DNA of 31,473 bases. Source: Bog-473 sp035534235 (GTDB taxonomy: Bacteria > Actinomycetota > Acidimicrobiia > Acidimicrobiales > RAAP-2). The stretch covers positions 1-31,473 of the forward strand of contig DATLSH010000037.1 in assembly GCA_035534235.1 (NCBI GenBank). The letters are read 5' to 3'. Made by a program: the position numbers and the translations under genes. Of this stretch, positions 8,298-15,073 are shown one piece after another (within the stretch, counting starts at the first letter, position 1; the number at the start of each line of letters is the position of its first letter). The notes below the pieces were generated by a model. It was given only the letters and a program-made list of their open reading frames with translations, had not been told where the DNA came from and did no database searches.

Positions 8298-10361
8298 ATG
8301 AAGCGTTCGCTGGCCATGCTGGGAGTATCTCTCGCGCTGACGGTGGCCTCGGCCACCGCGATGTCGAATGTTGCCGGGGCCTCCGGTGGTGCTTCCGGCG
8401 TTGGAGGAGGACCGAAGTCGCATCATCCGGTCGCTACGGATGGCACGTCGACCCCACCTCCGCCGTCATCCCCGGGCTCTCATAGCTTGGGATCCCACGT
8501 GGTCGTCCCCAGCAAGTGGTCCATGGTGCCTTCCCCGAACGCCTCGACCTTGGGCGACAATGTGCTCAACGGTGTGTCGTGCGTCACCTCGACGTTCTGT
8601 GTGGCCGCCGGCTCTGCGAGCAACGGCAGCATCGACCAGACCCTGGTCGAGCAGTGGAACGGGAAGACCTGGTCGATCGTGCCCAGTCCCGACACCTCGA
8701 CCTCGCAAAACAACGACTTCAACGGCGTGTCGTGCGCCGCCGTGTCATTCTGTGTGGCCGTCGGCTCCTTCTCCAACGGCAGCCACAACCAGACACTGGT
8801 CGAGCAGTGGAACGGGACGGCCTGGTCCATCGTGCCCAGTCCCGACACCACTTCCTCGGAGTCCGATTACCTCAACAGTGTGTCGTGCCTCACTCCCGCA
8901 TTCTGTGTGGCCACCGGCGATGCGTACAACGGCACCGTCGACCAGACCCTGGTCGAGCAATGGAACGGGACGGCCTGGTCCATCGTTTCCAGTCCCGACA
9001 CCTCGACCTCGCAAGACAACTACCTCTACGCCGTGGCGTGCACCACAGCGTCGTTCTGTGAGGCCACCGGCGATGCATACAACGGCACCGTCGCCCAGAC
9101 ACTGGTCGAGCAATGGAACGGGACGGCCTGGTCCATCGTGCCCAGTCCCAACACCTCGTCCTCGGAGTCCGATGACCTCGACGGTGTGTCGTGCGTCACC
9201 GCGTCGTTCTGCGTGGCCGTCGGCTTCGCTGACGTCGCCACCAGCGGGAAGTATTTGAACCTGGTCGAGCAGTGGAACGGCAGTGCGTGGTCCATCGTGA
9301 ATGTCCCCGATGCCAACGCCGCCTTCGGGGATGATCTGATCGCGGTCGACTGCTCCGGCCCGACCTCGTGCGTCGCCGCCGGCTACGTGAACACCATCGA
9401 CAACAGCGACAACACGTTCGTGACCGAGGCCCTGACCTGGAACGGCTCCACCTGGGCGCTGGTGTCGGTGCCCGAACCGGCCGCCACCACCCAAGAGGAC
9501 CAGGTCAACGCTCTTTCGTGCGTCCCCGGCGCCATGTGCGTTGGCGTCGGCTACGCCACCTTCGGGAGCAGCATCACCCTCCAGACCCTGGCCGTGTCGG
9601 CCCCGATCACCCTTCCGGGGTACTGGCTGGTGGCCTCCGACGGGGGGATCTTCACCCACGGGGGTGCGCCGTTCTACGGCTCGACCGGCAATATCGTCCT
9701 CAACAAGCCCATCGTCGGCATGGCGGCCACCCCCGACGGGGGTGGCTACTGGCTGGTGGCCAGTGACGGCGGGATTTTTGCCTTCGGTGACGCCGGCTTC
9801 TTCGGGTCCTTGGGCAACATCGTGCTCAACAAGCCCATCGTCGGCATGGCGGCCACGCCGGACGGCCAGGGCTACTGGCTGGTGGCCTCGGACGGGGGGA
9901 TCTTCACCCACGGTGACGCCGGCTTCTTCGGCTCCCAGGGGGCCACCGCCCTCAACAAGCCGATCGTCGGCATGGCGGCCACCCCCGACGGAGGGGGCTA
10001 CTGGCTGGTGGCTTCTGACGGGGGGATATTCACCCACGGTGACGCCGGCTTCTTCGGATCCCAGGGGGCCACCGCCCTCAACAAGCCCATCGTGGGCATG
10101 GCGGCCACGCCCGACGGTCTGGGTTACTGGCTGGTGGCTTCTGACGGGGGGATATTCACCCACGGTGACGCCGGCTTCTTCGGCTCCCAGGGGGCCACCG
10201 CCCTCAACAAGCCCATCGTGGGCATGGCGGCCACCCCCGACGGTTTGGGTTACTGGCTGGTGGCCTCCGACGGGGGGATCTTCACCCACGGTGACGCCGC
10301 CTTCGCCGGGTCGGAAGGCGGCACGGTCCTCAACAAACCGATCGTCGGCATGGCGGCCTAG
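8298..10361 (+). CDS. Secreted two-repeat (probable double beta-propeller) protein
   Basis: 687-residue exported protein of unknown function. A signal peptide is seen at residues 1 to about 29 (MKRSLAMLG then a hydrophobic core ending near AGA), then a Gly/Ser/Pro linker. Residues 74-433 hold seven repeats of 51-55 residues of the form WSIVPSP ... GVSC-x5-FCVAVG ... LVEQWNG, each with a Cys pair that could form a disulphide outside the cell. Residues 441-687 hold five full 42-residue repeats and a truncated sixth, of the form GYWLVASDGGIF.HGDAGFFGS ... LNKPIVGMAATPDG. Both repeat types have the size and aromatic/Gly pattern of beta-propeller blades (inference). There is no obvious anchor or catalytic domain, so an adhesion or surface role is possible but unproven. 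Confidence 0.88.
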   Translation: MKRSLAMLGVSLALTVASATAMSNVAGASGGASGVGGGPKSHHPVATDGTSTPPPPSSPGSHSLGSHVVVPSKWSMVPSPNASTLGDNVLNGVSCVTSTFCVAAGSASNGSIDQTLVEQWNGKTWSIVPSPDTSTSQNNDFNGVSCAAVSFCVAVGSFSNGSHNQTLVEQWNGTAWSIVPSPDTTSSESDYLNSVSCLTPAFCVATGDAYNGTVDQTLVEQWNGTAWSIVSSPDTSTSQDNYLYAVACTTASFCEATGDAYNGTVAQTLVEQWNGTAWSIVPSPNTSSSESDDLDGVSCVTASFCVAVGFADVATSGKYLNLVEQWNGSAWSIVNVPDANAAFGDDLIAVDCSGPTSCVAAGYVNTIDNSDNTFVTEALTWNGSTWALVSVPEPAATTQEDQVNALSCVPGAMCVGVGYATFGSSITLQTLAVSAPITLPGYWLVASDGGIFTHGGAPFYGSTGNIVLNKPIVGMAATPDGGGYWLVASDGGIFAFGDAGFFGSLGNIVLNKPIVGMAATPDGQGYWLVASDGGIFTHGDAGFFGSQGATALNKPIVGMAATPDGGGYWLVASDGGIFTHGDAGFFGSQGATALNKPIVGMAATPDGLGYWLVASDGGIFTHGDAGFFGSQGATALNKPIVGMAATPDGLGYWLVASDGGIFTHGDAAFAGSEGGTVLNKPIVGMAA
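8517..9596 (+). repeat. Seven in-frame 51-55 codon repeats (about 153 bp each)
   Basis: Repeat units begin with a Trp codon at 8517, 8670, 8823, 8976, 9129, 9288 and 9453. The first five are closely similar at DNA level; the last two are diverged and slightly longer. Each contains an SC-x5-C pair and ends in EQWNG or a variant. The array lies wholly inside the secreted-protein gene and keeps frame. Confidence 0.88.
9618..10361 (+). repeat. Tandem 126-bp in-frame repeats (42 codons), five full and one partial
   Basis: Units begin at 9618, 9744, 9870, 9996, 10122 and 10248. The fourth and fifth differ at only four of 126 positions by eye, indicating a recent duplication or gene conversion. The sixth unit stops at codon 37, where TAG replaces the continuation of the repeat. 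Confidence 0.92.
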
Positions 10362-10412
10362 CGGCGGCAGGACGGCGCCGTCAGGGTTACGAAGGACAGG
10401 CTGGGACAGTCC

Positions 10413-10496
10413 CTAACCGCGCCCGCAGTTGGGCTTCTTGCCGTGGTTGGCCTTCTTCTTGGCCCGCAGCTTCCGTTTCACAGTCCGTTTCGACAT
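10413..10496 (-). CDS. Tiny ribosomal protein bL37 (27 aa)
   Basis: A 27-residue, extremely basic peptide, MSKRTVKRKLRAKKKANHGKKPNCGRG (shown in two parts: MSKRTVKRKLRAKKK, then ANHGKKPNCGRG). The KANHGK.PN segment matches what is known of bL37, a small protein of the large ribosomal subunit first seen in mycobacterial ribosome structures. It is too short for ordinary gene callers. ATG 10496 lies nine bases after TAGGCT with no Shine-Dalgarno. It converges with the repeat-protein gene (51 bp gap) and diverges from the DUF192 gene. The identification rests on size, charge and this motif. Confidence 0.8.
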   Translation of the reverse strand: MSKRTVKRKLRAKKKANHGKKPNCGRG

Positions 10497-10505
10497 AAGC
10501 GTGAG

Positions 10506-10511
10506 AGCCTA
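10506..10511 (-). promoter_or_regulatory. Putative -10 box (TAGGCT) of bL37
   Basis: TAGGCT on the minus strand ends nine bases before ATG 10496. No -35 consensus is evident upstream; the 12-bp direct repeats at 10524-10557 occupy that region. Confidence 0.45.
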
Positions 10512-10523
10512 GACGTTGGGGGA

Positions 10524-10557
10524 GCGGTGGTCCGAAAGGGCCGGGGCGGTGGTCCGA
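10524..10557. repeat. Pair of 12-bp direct repeats (GCGGTGGTCCGA), period 22 bp
   Basis: GCGGTGGTCCGA occurs at 10524-10535 and again at 10546-10557 with a 10-base spacer. The 22-bp period is about two helical turns, so both copies face the same side of the DNA. They lie between the divergent -10 boxes of bL37 and the DUF192 gene, where a regulator could act on both promoters. Confidence 0.6.
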
Positions 10558-10563
10558 TAGCCT
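10558..10563 (+). promoter_or_regulatory. Putative -10 box (TAGCCT) of the DUF192-rsmI run
   Basis: TAGCCT directly follows the second 12-bp direct repeat and ends nine bases before ATG 10573. No Shine-Dalgarno is present. Confidence 0.45.
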
Positions 10564-10572
10564 CGGTCACCT

Positions 10573-10914
10573 ATGCGGTCCGGATGGCTGCTGTGCGATG
10601 GCGACGTGGTGTGCGCACTGGAGATTGCCGAGTCGTTCGGTGAGCGGGCGAAGGGGCTGCGGGGGCGCACCGGCTGCGAGGGTGGGTTGCACCTGGACGG
10701 GGTCACGTCGGTGCACACCGTCGGGATGAAATTCGCCATCGACGTGGCCTTCCTCACTGAGGACCTCACCGTGGTCAGGCTGGCCCGCCTGAAGCCCTGG
10801 CGCCTCGCCCTGGGGCGGAGTGGTGTGCGCAGCGTGCTGCAGGCCGAGGCTGGCGCGCTGGAGCGTTGGGGGGTCCAGGTGGGTGATCAGATGGTGATCC
10901 GCCTGGTGGCGTGA
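10573..10914 (+). CDS. DUF192-family protein
   Basis: 113-residue protein of the DUF192 family. The family core is seen: ESFGERAKGLRGRTG, then VTSVHTVGMKFAIDVAFL, then VRSVLQAEAGALERWGVQVGD. Members are small beta-rich proteins, often exported; this copy has no signal peptide and is probably cytoplasmic. The molecular function of the family is not established. It starts at ATG 10573, nine bases after TAGCCT, and ends 10 bp before rsmI, so the two are probably one transcript. Confidence 0.85.
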   Translation: MRSGWLLCDGDVVCALEIAESFGERAKGLRGRTGCEGGLHLDGVTSVHTVGMKFAIDVAFLTEDLTVVRLARLKPWRLALGRSGVRSVLQAEAGALERWGVQVGDQMVIRLVA

Positions 10915-10924
10915 GCGGACCGGC

Positions 10925-11803
10925 ATGAGCGGGGAGGGGCACGGCCGGCTGGTGCTGGTGGCCACGCCGATCGGGAACCTGGGCGACCTCTCGCCCCGGG
11001 CCCGCCAGGTCCTGGCCGAGGCCGACCTGATCTGCTGCGAGGACACCCGGCGGACCCGGGCTCTCCTCTCGGCCATGTCCATCCCGGCCGGGGGATCCGG
11101 GGGCGACCGGCTGCTGTCCCTGAACGGGCACAACGAGGCGTCACGGCTGGATCGGGTGACCGCGTGCGTGGCTGGGGGCGGCACGGTGGCTGTGGTCAGT
11201 GATGCGGGCACGCCGGGTATCTCGGACCCGGGCTCGTTGCTGGTGGCCAAGTTGGCCTCCGCCGGCGCGACGGTCAGCGTGGTACCGGGGCCGACGTCGG
11301 TCATCGGGGCCCTGGTGGTGAGCGGCCTCCCGACCGACCGTTTCAGCGTGGAGGGATTCCTGCCTCGCAAGGGCGGGGAGCGCCGGGAGCGGATCACCGC
11401 CCTCATGACCGATGCGCGGACCACCGTGGTGCTGGAGGCGCCCGGGCGGGTGGCCGCCACGCTGGCTGATCTGGCCGCGGTCGACTCGGGGCGGCCGGTC
11501 GCCGTCGTGCGCGAGCTGACCAAGGTGTACGAGGAGGTCTGGCGTGGCTCGGCGGCCGAGGGAGCGGCGGTCTTCGCGGAGCGATCGGTGCGGGGTGAGG
11601 TCGTCCTGGTCGTCGGTGGGGCGCCGGCGGCCGGGCCGGTGAGCGACGAGGAGATAGAGGAAGCGGTGCGGAGGCGCATGGGGGGTGCACCGGGGGAGGG
11701 GCCCCGGCAGATCGCCGAATCCCTGTCGGTCGAGTTGGGCGTGGCCCGCCGGCGGGTCTACCAGACGGCGCTGCGGGTACGGGGTGGGAACGGGAATACC
11801 TGA
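10925..11803 (+). CDS. rsmI: 16S rRNA (cytidine1402-2'-O)-methyltransferase RsmI
   Basis: SAM-dependent methyltransferase that places the 2'-O-methyl group on C1402 of 16S rRNA in the decoding centre. It is 292 residues, normal length. Seen: LVLVATPIGNLGDLSPRA at the N-terminus, CEDTRRTRALL, the SAM/substrate region VSDAGTPGISDPGS, and VVPGPTSVIGALVVSGLPTDRF followed by GFLP. The C-terminal basic helical part (RQIAESLSVELGVARRRVYQ) is also family-like. It follows the DUF192 gene by 10 bp and precedes metG by 22 bp. The metG -10 box lies in that gap. Confidence 0.95.
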   Translation: MSGEGHGRLVLVATPIGNLGDLSPRARQVLAEADLICCEDTRRTRALLSAMSIPAGGSGGDRLLSLNGHNEASRLDRVTACVAGGGTVAVVSDAGTPGISDPGSLLVAKLASAGATVSVVPGPTSVIGALVVSGLPTDRFSVEGFLPRKGGERRERITALMTDARTTVVLEAPGRVAATLADLAAVDSGRPVAVVRELTKVYEEVWRGSAAEGAAVFAERSVRGEVVLVVGGAPAAGPVSDEEIEEAVRRRMGGAPGEGPRQIAESLSVELGVARRRVYQTALRVRGGNGNT

Positions 11804-11812
11804 AGGCACCGG

Positions 11813-11818
11813 TACGCT
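11813..11818 (+). promoter_or_regulatory. Putative -10 box (TACGCT) of metG
   Basis: TACGCT lies ten bases after the rsmI stop and exactly seven bases before GTG 11826. It implies an internal promoter giving a leaderless metG mRNA. Confidence 0.5.
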
Positions 11819-11825
11819 ACCGGCG

Positions 11826-13379
11826 GTGCCGCCTTACTTCCTGACCACGCCGATCTATTACGTGAACGACGCGCCGCACGTGGGCACGGCGTACACGACG
11901 GTGAACGCCGACGCCCTGGCCCGCTGGCACCGGCTGGCCGGGGACGACGTCTTCTTCATGACCGGCACCGACGAGCACGGGGCGAAGATCGTGGAGGCAG
12001 CCGAGGCCAACGGCGCCACGCCCCAGGAGTGGACCGATCGAACGGCGGCCCGTTTCGTGGAGGCCTGGGACAGCCTCGACATCGGGTACGACGACTTCAT
12101 CCGCACCACCGAGCCTCGCCACTACGCCGTGGTGCAGAAATTCCTGCAGCAGATTTACGACAACGGGTTCATTGAGCTGGCGCCCTACCGGGGCCTCTAC
12201 TGCGTGTCCTGCGAGGACTATTACACCGAGGATCAGCTGGTGGAGGGGAAGTGCCCGGTGCACGGCCGACCGGTGGTCGAGATGGAGGAGGACAACTACT
12301 TCTTCAAGCTGAGCGCCTTTGAGCAGCAGCTGCTCGAGTACTACGAGAGCCACCCCCACTTCGTGCGCCCGACGTCCAAGCGCAACGAGGCGCTCGGCTT
12401 CATCCGGGGTGGCCTGAAGGACGTCTCCATCACCCGCACCTCGTTTTCCTGGGGAGTCCCGGTGCCCTGGGACAGCAAGCATGTCTTCTACGTCTGGTAC
12501 GACGCGCTGATCAACTACCTGACCGTGGCCGGCTACGGCGGCGACCCTGCCGTCTTCGCGGCACGCTGGGGCGCGGCCCACCACCTGATCGGCAAGGACA
12601 TCCTGAAGTTCCACTGCGTCTGGTGGCCGGCCATGTGCATGGCGGCGGGGATCGACCCGCCGCAGGAGATCTTCGTGCACGGCTACCTGCTCATGGGTGG
12701 GCAGAAGCTGGGCAAGACGATGATCCAGTCCGGCGTGGTCGGCCAGGGCACGGAGACCCGGGCCCTCAAGATCACCGAGGTCTCGCCGCTGGCCCTGGCC
12801 GATGAGTTCGGCGTCGATCCGTTGCGCTACCACCTACTGCGCGAGGTGCCACTCGGGGGAGACGGGGACTTCTCCTTCGAAGGGATCGTGGCCCGCTACA
12901 ACTCCGACCTGGCCAACAACCTGGGCAACCTGGTCTCCCGGGTGGCCACCGTCGTCCATTCGAAGTGTGGCGGGGTGGGACCGGCCAGCGATCCGGCCAG
13001 CGCGCTGGCGGTCGGCGCGGCCGAGGTGCTGGCGGCCAGCAGTGAGGCCTGGGCCCGTTGGGCGCCCCATGAGGCACTGGAGGCGACCTGGCGGCTCATC
13101 GGGGCGGCCAACGCGGAGTTGGAGGCGACCGAACCCTGGAAGATGGATCCCGGGCCCGCGGTCGACGCTGTGCTCGGGAACGCGTTGGAGGTGCTGCGCA
13201 TAGTGGCCATTCTGGTGGCGCCGGCCATGCCCGCCACGGCGGCGGAGATCTGGCGCCGCATCGGGGTCGCCGGCAGTCCCTCGGCGGCCCGGGTCCCCGA
13301 CGATGCGGCCTGGGGCGGGTACGGCGGAGGGGCCAGCGTGGTCAAGGGCGACCCGCTCTTCCCCCGGCGCAAGGCCTGA
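11826..13379 (+). CDS. metG: Methionyl-tRNA synthetase with variant KMSKS motif
   Basis: Class I synthetase that charges tRNA-Met; 517 residues, without the C-terminal tRNA-binding OB domain of longer forms. Seen: HIGH-type motif PHVG near residue 17, the TGTDEHG segment, the zinc knuckle CVSC ... CPVHG at about 126-147, and HLIGKDILKFHCVWWPA. The catalytic-loop motif is KLGKT (294-298) in place of KMSKS. It is followed by about 16 extra residues (QSGVVGQGTETRALKI) before the usual helix ALADEFGVDPLRYHLLREVP. Both lysines of KMSKS are kept. The frame is open upstream into rsmI, but GTG 11826 gives the family N-terminus and fits TACGCT seven bases upstream. Confidence 0.95.
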   Translation: MPPYFLTTPIYYVNDAPHVGTAYTTVNADALARWHRLAGDDVFFMTGTDEHGAKIVEAAEANGATPQEWTDRTAARFVEAWDSLDIGYDDFIRTTEPRHYAVVQKFLQQIYDNGFIELAPYRGLYCVSCEDYYTEDQLVEGKCPVHGRPVVEMEEDNYFFKLSAFEQQLLEYYESHPHFVRPTSKRNEALGFIRGGLKDVSITRTSFSWGVPVPWDSKHVFYVWYDALINYLTVAGYGGDPAVFAARWGAAHHLIGKDILKFHCVWWPAMCMAAGIDPPQEIFVHGYLLMGGQKLGKTMIQSGVVGQGTETRALKITEVSPLALADEFGVDPLRYHLLREVPLGGDGDFSFEGIVARYNSDLANNLGNLVSRVATVVHSKCGGVGPASDPASALAVGAAEVLAASSEAWARWAPHEALEATWRLIGAANAELEATEPWKMDPGPAVDAVLGNALEVLRIVAILVAPAMPATAAEIWRRIGVAGSPSAARVPDDAAWGGYGGGASVVKGDPLFPRRKA

Positions 13380-13380
13380 G

Positions 13381-14217
13381 GTGAGCGGCTGGTTCGACTC
13401 CCACTGCCATGTGCAGGAGGAGTTCATGGGCGGGGACCCTCCCGGGGAGGGCGAGGCGGACCTGGGCCACGTGCTGGCCCGGGCGGGGAGCGCCGGGATC
13501 GACCGCCTGGTGTGTATCGGGACCGGGGTCGACACCTCGCGGCAGGCGGTGGCGGTGGCCCGCGGTGCCGGTGCGGCGGGGAGCGGGAGTACGCCGCGGG
13601 CCTGGGCGTCCATCGGGCTCCACCCCCACGAGGCCAGCCAGGGGCAGGCCGGCGTGGACGGCGTGGCCCGGTTGCTGGCAGGGGAGCTGGCGGTGGGCGA
13701 CGGTGCCGTGGTGGCGGTCGGCGAGTGCGGGCTGGACTACTACTACGAGCACTCGCCGCGTGACGCGCAGCGCGCGGCGTTTGCCGCACAGATCGCCTTG
13801 GCGCACTCCTACCGGCTCGCCCTGGTCATCCACGCGCGCGACGCCTGGGACGACCTCTTCGATGTGCTGCACGCCGAGGGCGTCCCCGAGCGCACCGTCC
13901 TGCACTGCTTCACCGGTGGTCCCGCCGAGGTCGACCGCTGCCTGCGCGCGGGCATGTACGTGTCGTTCAGCGGCATCGTCACGTTCAAGAATGCGGGCGA
14001 AGTGCGCCAGGCCGTGGAGCGTTGCCCGCTCGACCGGTTGCTGGTCGAGACCGACAGCCCGTTCCTCGCTCCGGTGCCCCACCGCGGGCGTGCCAACGAG
14101 CCTTCGTACCTGCCGTTCGTCGGCGCGTCCATCGCCGCAGTCAAGGGTTGTGACATCGACATGGTCCGGGAGAGTTCGGCCGCCGCGGCCAACATCGCAT
14201 TTGCGACGACGGTCTAA
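13381..14217 (+). CDS. tatD: TatD-family metal-dependent hydrolase/deoxyribonuclease
   Basis: 278-residue TIM-barrel hydrolase of the TatD family; members show Mg2+-dependent DNase or exonuclease activity. Metal-binding motifs are seen in order: FDSHCH at the N-terminus, GLHPHEA, VGECGLDYYYEH with the bridging Glu, VIHARDA, LHCFTG and VETDSPFLAP. GTG 13381 begins one base after the metG stop, so translation is probably coupled. The frame is open upstream inside metG, but those residues do not resemble the family. The order metG-tatD-cell-wall gene-rsmA-ispE matches that known in mycobacteria, where rpfB takes the third place. Confidence 0.93.
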   Translation: MSGWFDSHCHVQEEFMGGDPPGEGEADLGHVLARAGSAGIDRLVCIGTGVDTSRQAVAVARGAGAAGSGSTPRAWASIGLHPHEASQGQAGVDGVARLLAGELAVGDGAVVAVGECGLDYYYEHSPRDAQRAAFAAQIALAHSYRLALVIHARDAWDDLFDVLHAEGVPERTVLHCFTGGPAEVDRCLRAGMYVSFSGIVTFKNAGEVRQAVERCPLDRLLVETDSPFLAPVPHRGRANEPSYLPFVGASIAAVKGCDIDMVRESSAAAANIAFATTV

Positions 14218-14251
14218 TCCTCCCGTAGTTGTGCGAAATACGAGAACCTTG

Positions 14252-14342
14252 TGACCTGGGCTTATTGTGTTGAATTTGGGCAGAAACCGGTGCTGACCTG
14301 CATGTTCACATAAATGTTGCCTTGGGTTCATCCCCTGACCTG
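14252..14342. repeat. Three TGACCTG heptamers at exact 42-bp intervals
   Basis: TGACCTG is found at 14252-14258, 14294-14300 and 14336-14342, so the period is exactly 42 bp twice over (about four helical turns). The first and third extend to TGACCTGGG, and the third sits inside CCCC-TGACCT-GGGG. They lie upstream of the best promoter for the DPBB-rsmA-ispE operon, about 80, 120 and 165 bp before its expected start point, which suits binding sites for an oligomeric regulator (inference). Confidence 0.6.
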
Positions 14343-14345
14343 GGG

Positions 14346-14383
14346 AAATGGAGTTGAGAATGGAATGCGGCCATTCTCCATTT
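14346..14383. promoter_or_regulatory. Bulged inverted repeat upstream of the DPBB gene
   Basis: AAATGGAG (14346-14353) pairs with CTCCATTT (14376-14383), and AATGG (14359-14363) pairs with CCATT (14371-14375) around loop AATGCGG; TTGAG is left unpaired. A competing perfect arm GAGAATGG (14356-14363) / CCATTCTC (14371-14378) uses part of the same bases. The right arm overlaps the putative -35 box, so it could be an operator. If transcribed it would fold into one of two exclusive hairpins. Confidence 0.55.
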
Positions 14384-14411
14384 GCGTGACCCCCCGTTTG
14401 TTCCCTATGTT
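14382..14411 (+). promoter_or_regulatory. Candidate promoter (TTGCGT-18-TATGTT) of the DPBB-rsmA-ispE operon
   Basis: TTGCGT at 14382-14387 and TATGTT at 14406-14411 are 18 bp apart, one of the few pairs in this window with both elements. Transcription would start near 14418 and leave a leader of about 77 bases before TTG 14495. An alternative -10, TATTGT, lies at 14263-14268. The whole gap is visibly richer in A/T than its surroundings. Confidence 0.4.
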
Positions 14412-14494
14412 TTTCAAATCCCCCTCGCCGGCCTTATGTCGGCGCGGGTGCACTGATCCCGGAGAAGGGTGGAGCCCTGCGGAAACAGAGCACA

Positions 14495-15073
14495 TTGGGG
14501 AGGCGCCTTGGCGCCGCCGCAGCACTTTGCGGTGTGCTCTTCGGCCTGCCTCTCCTCTTGCTGCAGAACGCACCGGCGTACGCGCACAGCGCGGCGGCGG
14601 CGCCCGCGGCGCGTGCGCACGGGGCCAGTTCCCCGTCGCGCCTTGATGGGGTCAACCTGCCGTCGCACCTCGTCCTGTACCAGGCAGCCGCCACCACGAC
14701 AACGGTGGCGGCGGTGACGCCAGCTACTCCGGTGGAGGCAGCACCGACCACCACTACTGCGGCGCCCCAAGAGGCTCCGCGCGTGGTCGCGCCGACGACA
14801 ACGACCATGCCCGCGCCGCCGCAGCCAACCAACAGCGAAGTCGGTGAGGCCACGTGGTATTCCCAGGCGCCAGCCGGCAAGTGCGCCAGTCCGAACCTCC
14901 CCTTCGGTACGGTGCTGACCGTGCGCAACAACGCCACGGGCGCCACGACGACTTGCACGGTCGACGACAGGGAGGAATCCGGTTACCCCAGGGTGGTCGA
15001 CCTGTCGCCTTCAGATTTCGCCCAGATCGCTGACCCCAGCCAGGGAGTGGTGGACGTCACAATCTCCTGGTGA
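14495..15073 (+). CDS. Secreted DPBB (RlpA-like) domain protein
   Basis: 192-residue exported protein. A signal peptide is seen (GRRLGAAAALCGVLFGLPLLLL ending near AYA, residue 30), then a long Ala/Pro/Thr linker with TTTT runs (about 60-110), then a double-psi beta-barrel domain: GEATWYSQAPAGKCASPNLPFGTVLTV, TCTVDDREE, RVVDLSPSDF. This domain occurs in RlpA-like and resuscitation-related cell-wall proteins that cut or bind peptidoglycan. It sits where mycobacteria carry rpfB, suggesting a matching role in wall remodelling (inference). TTG 14495 is the only start in this frame that keeps the signal peptide. Its stop overlaps the rsmA start (GTGA). Confidence 0.8.
   Translation: MGRRLGAAAALCGVLFGLPLLLLQNAPAYAHSAAAAPAARAHGASSPSRLDGVNLPSHLVLYQAAATTTTVAAVTPATPVEAAPTTTTAAPQEAPRVVAPTTTTMPAPPQPTNSEVGEATWYSQAPAGKCASPNLPFGTVLTVRNNATGATTTCTVDDREESGYPRVVDLSPSDFAQIADPSQGVVDVTISW

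Noticed and set aside
8745..10289. Minus-strand open frame of 514 codons with repeats
   Set aside because: It mirrors the tandem repeats of the secreted-protein gene. The plus-strand protein has a signal peptide and family-like repeats; this one has neither.
8517..10361. Regularly spaced DNA repeats resembling a CRISPR or satellite array
   Set aside because: Units are 126 and about 153 bp, contiguous without unique spacers, and keep one reading frame. They are protein repeats.
14218..14494. Possible c-di-AMP (ydaO-type) riboswitch, since such switches precede cell-wall hydrolase genes in actinobacteria
   Set aside because: The conserved cores of that riboswitch as I know them (for example GGGGTGAATC and the CCGAATCCG-type segment) are not found. 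A covariance-model search would settle it.
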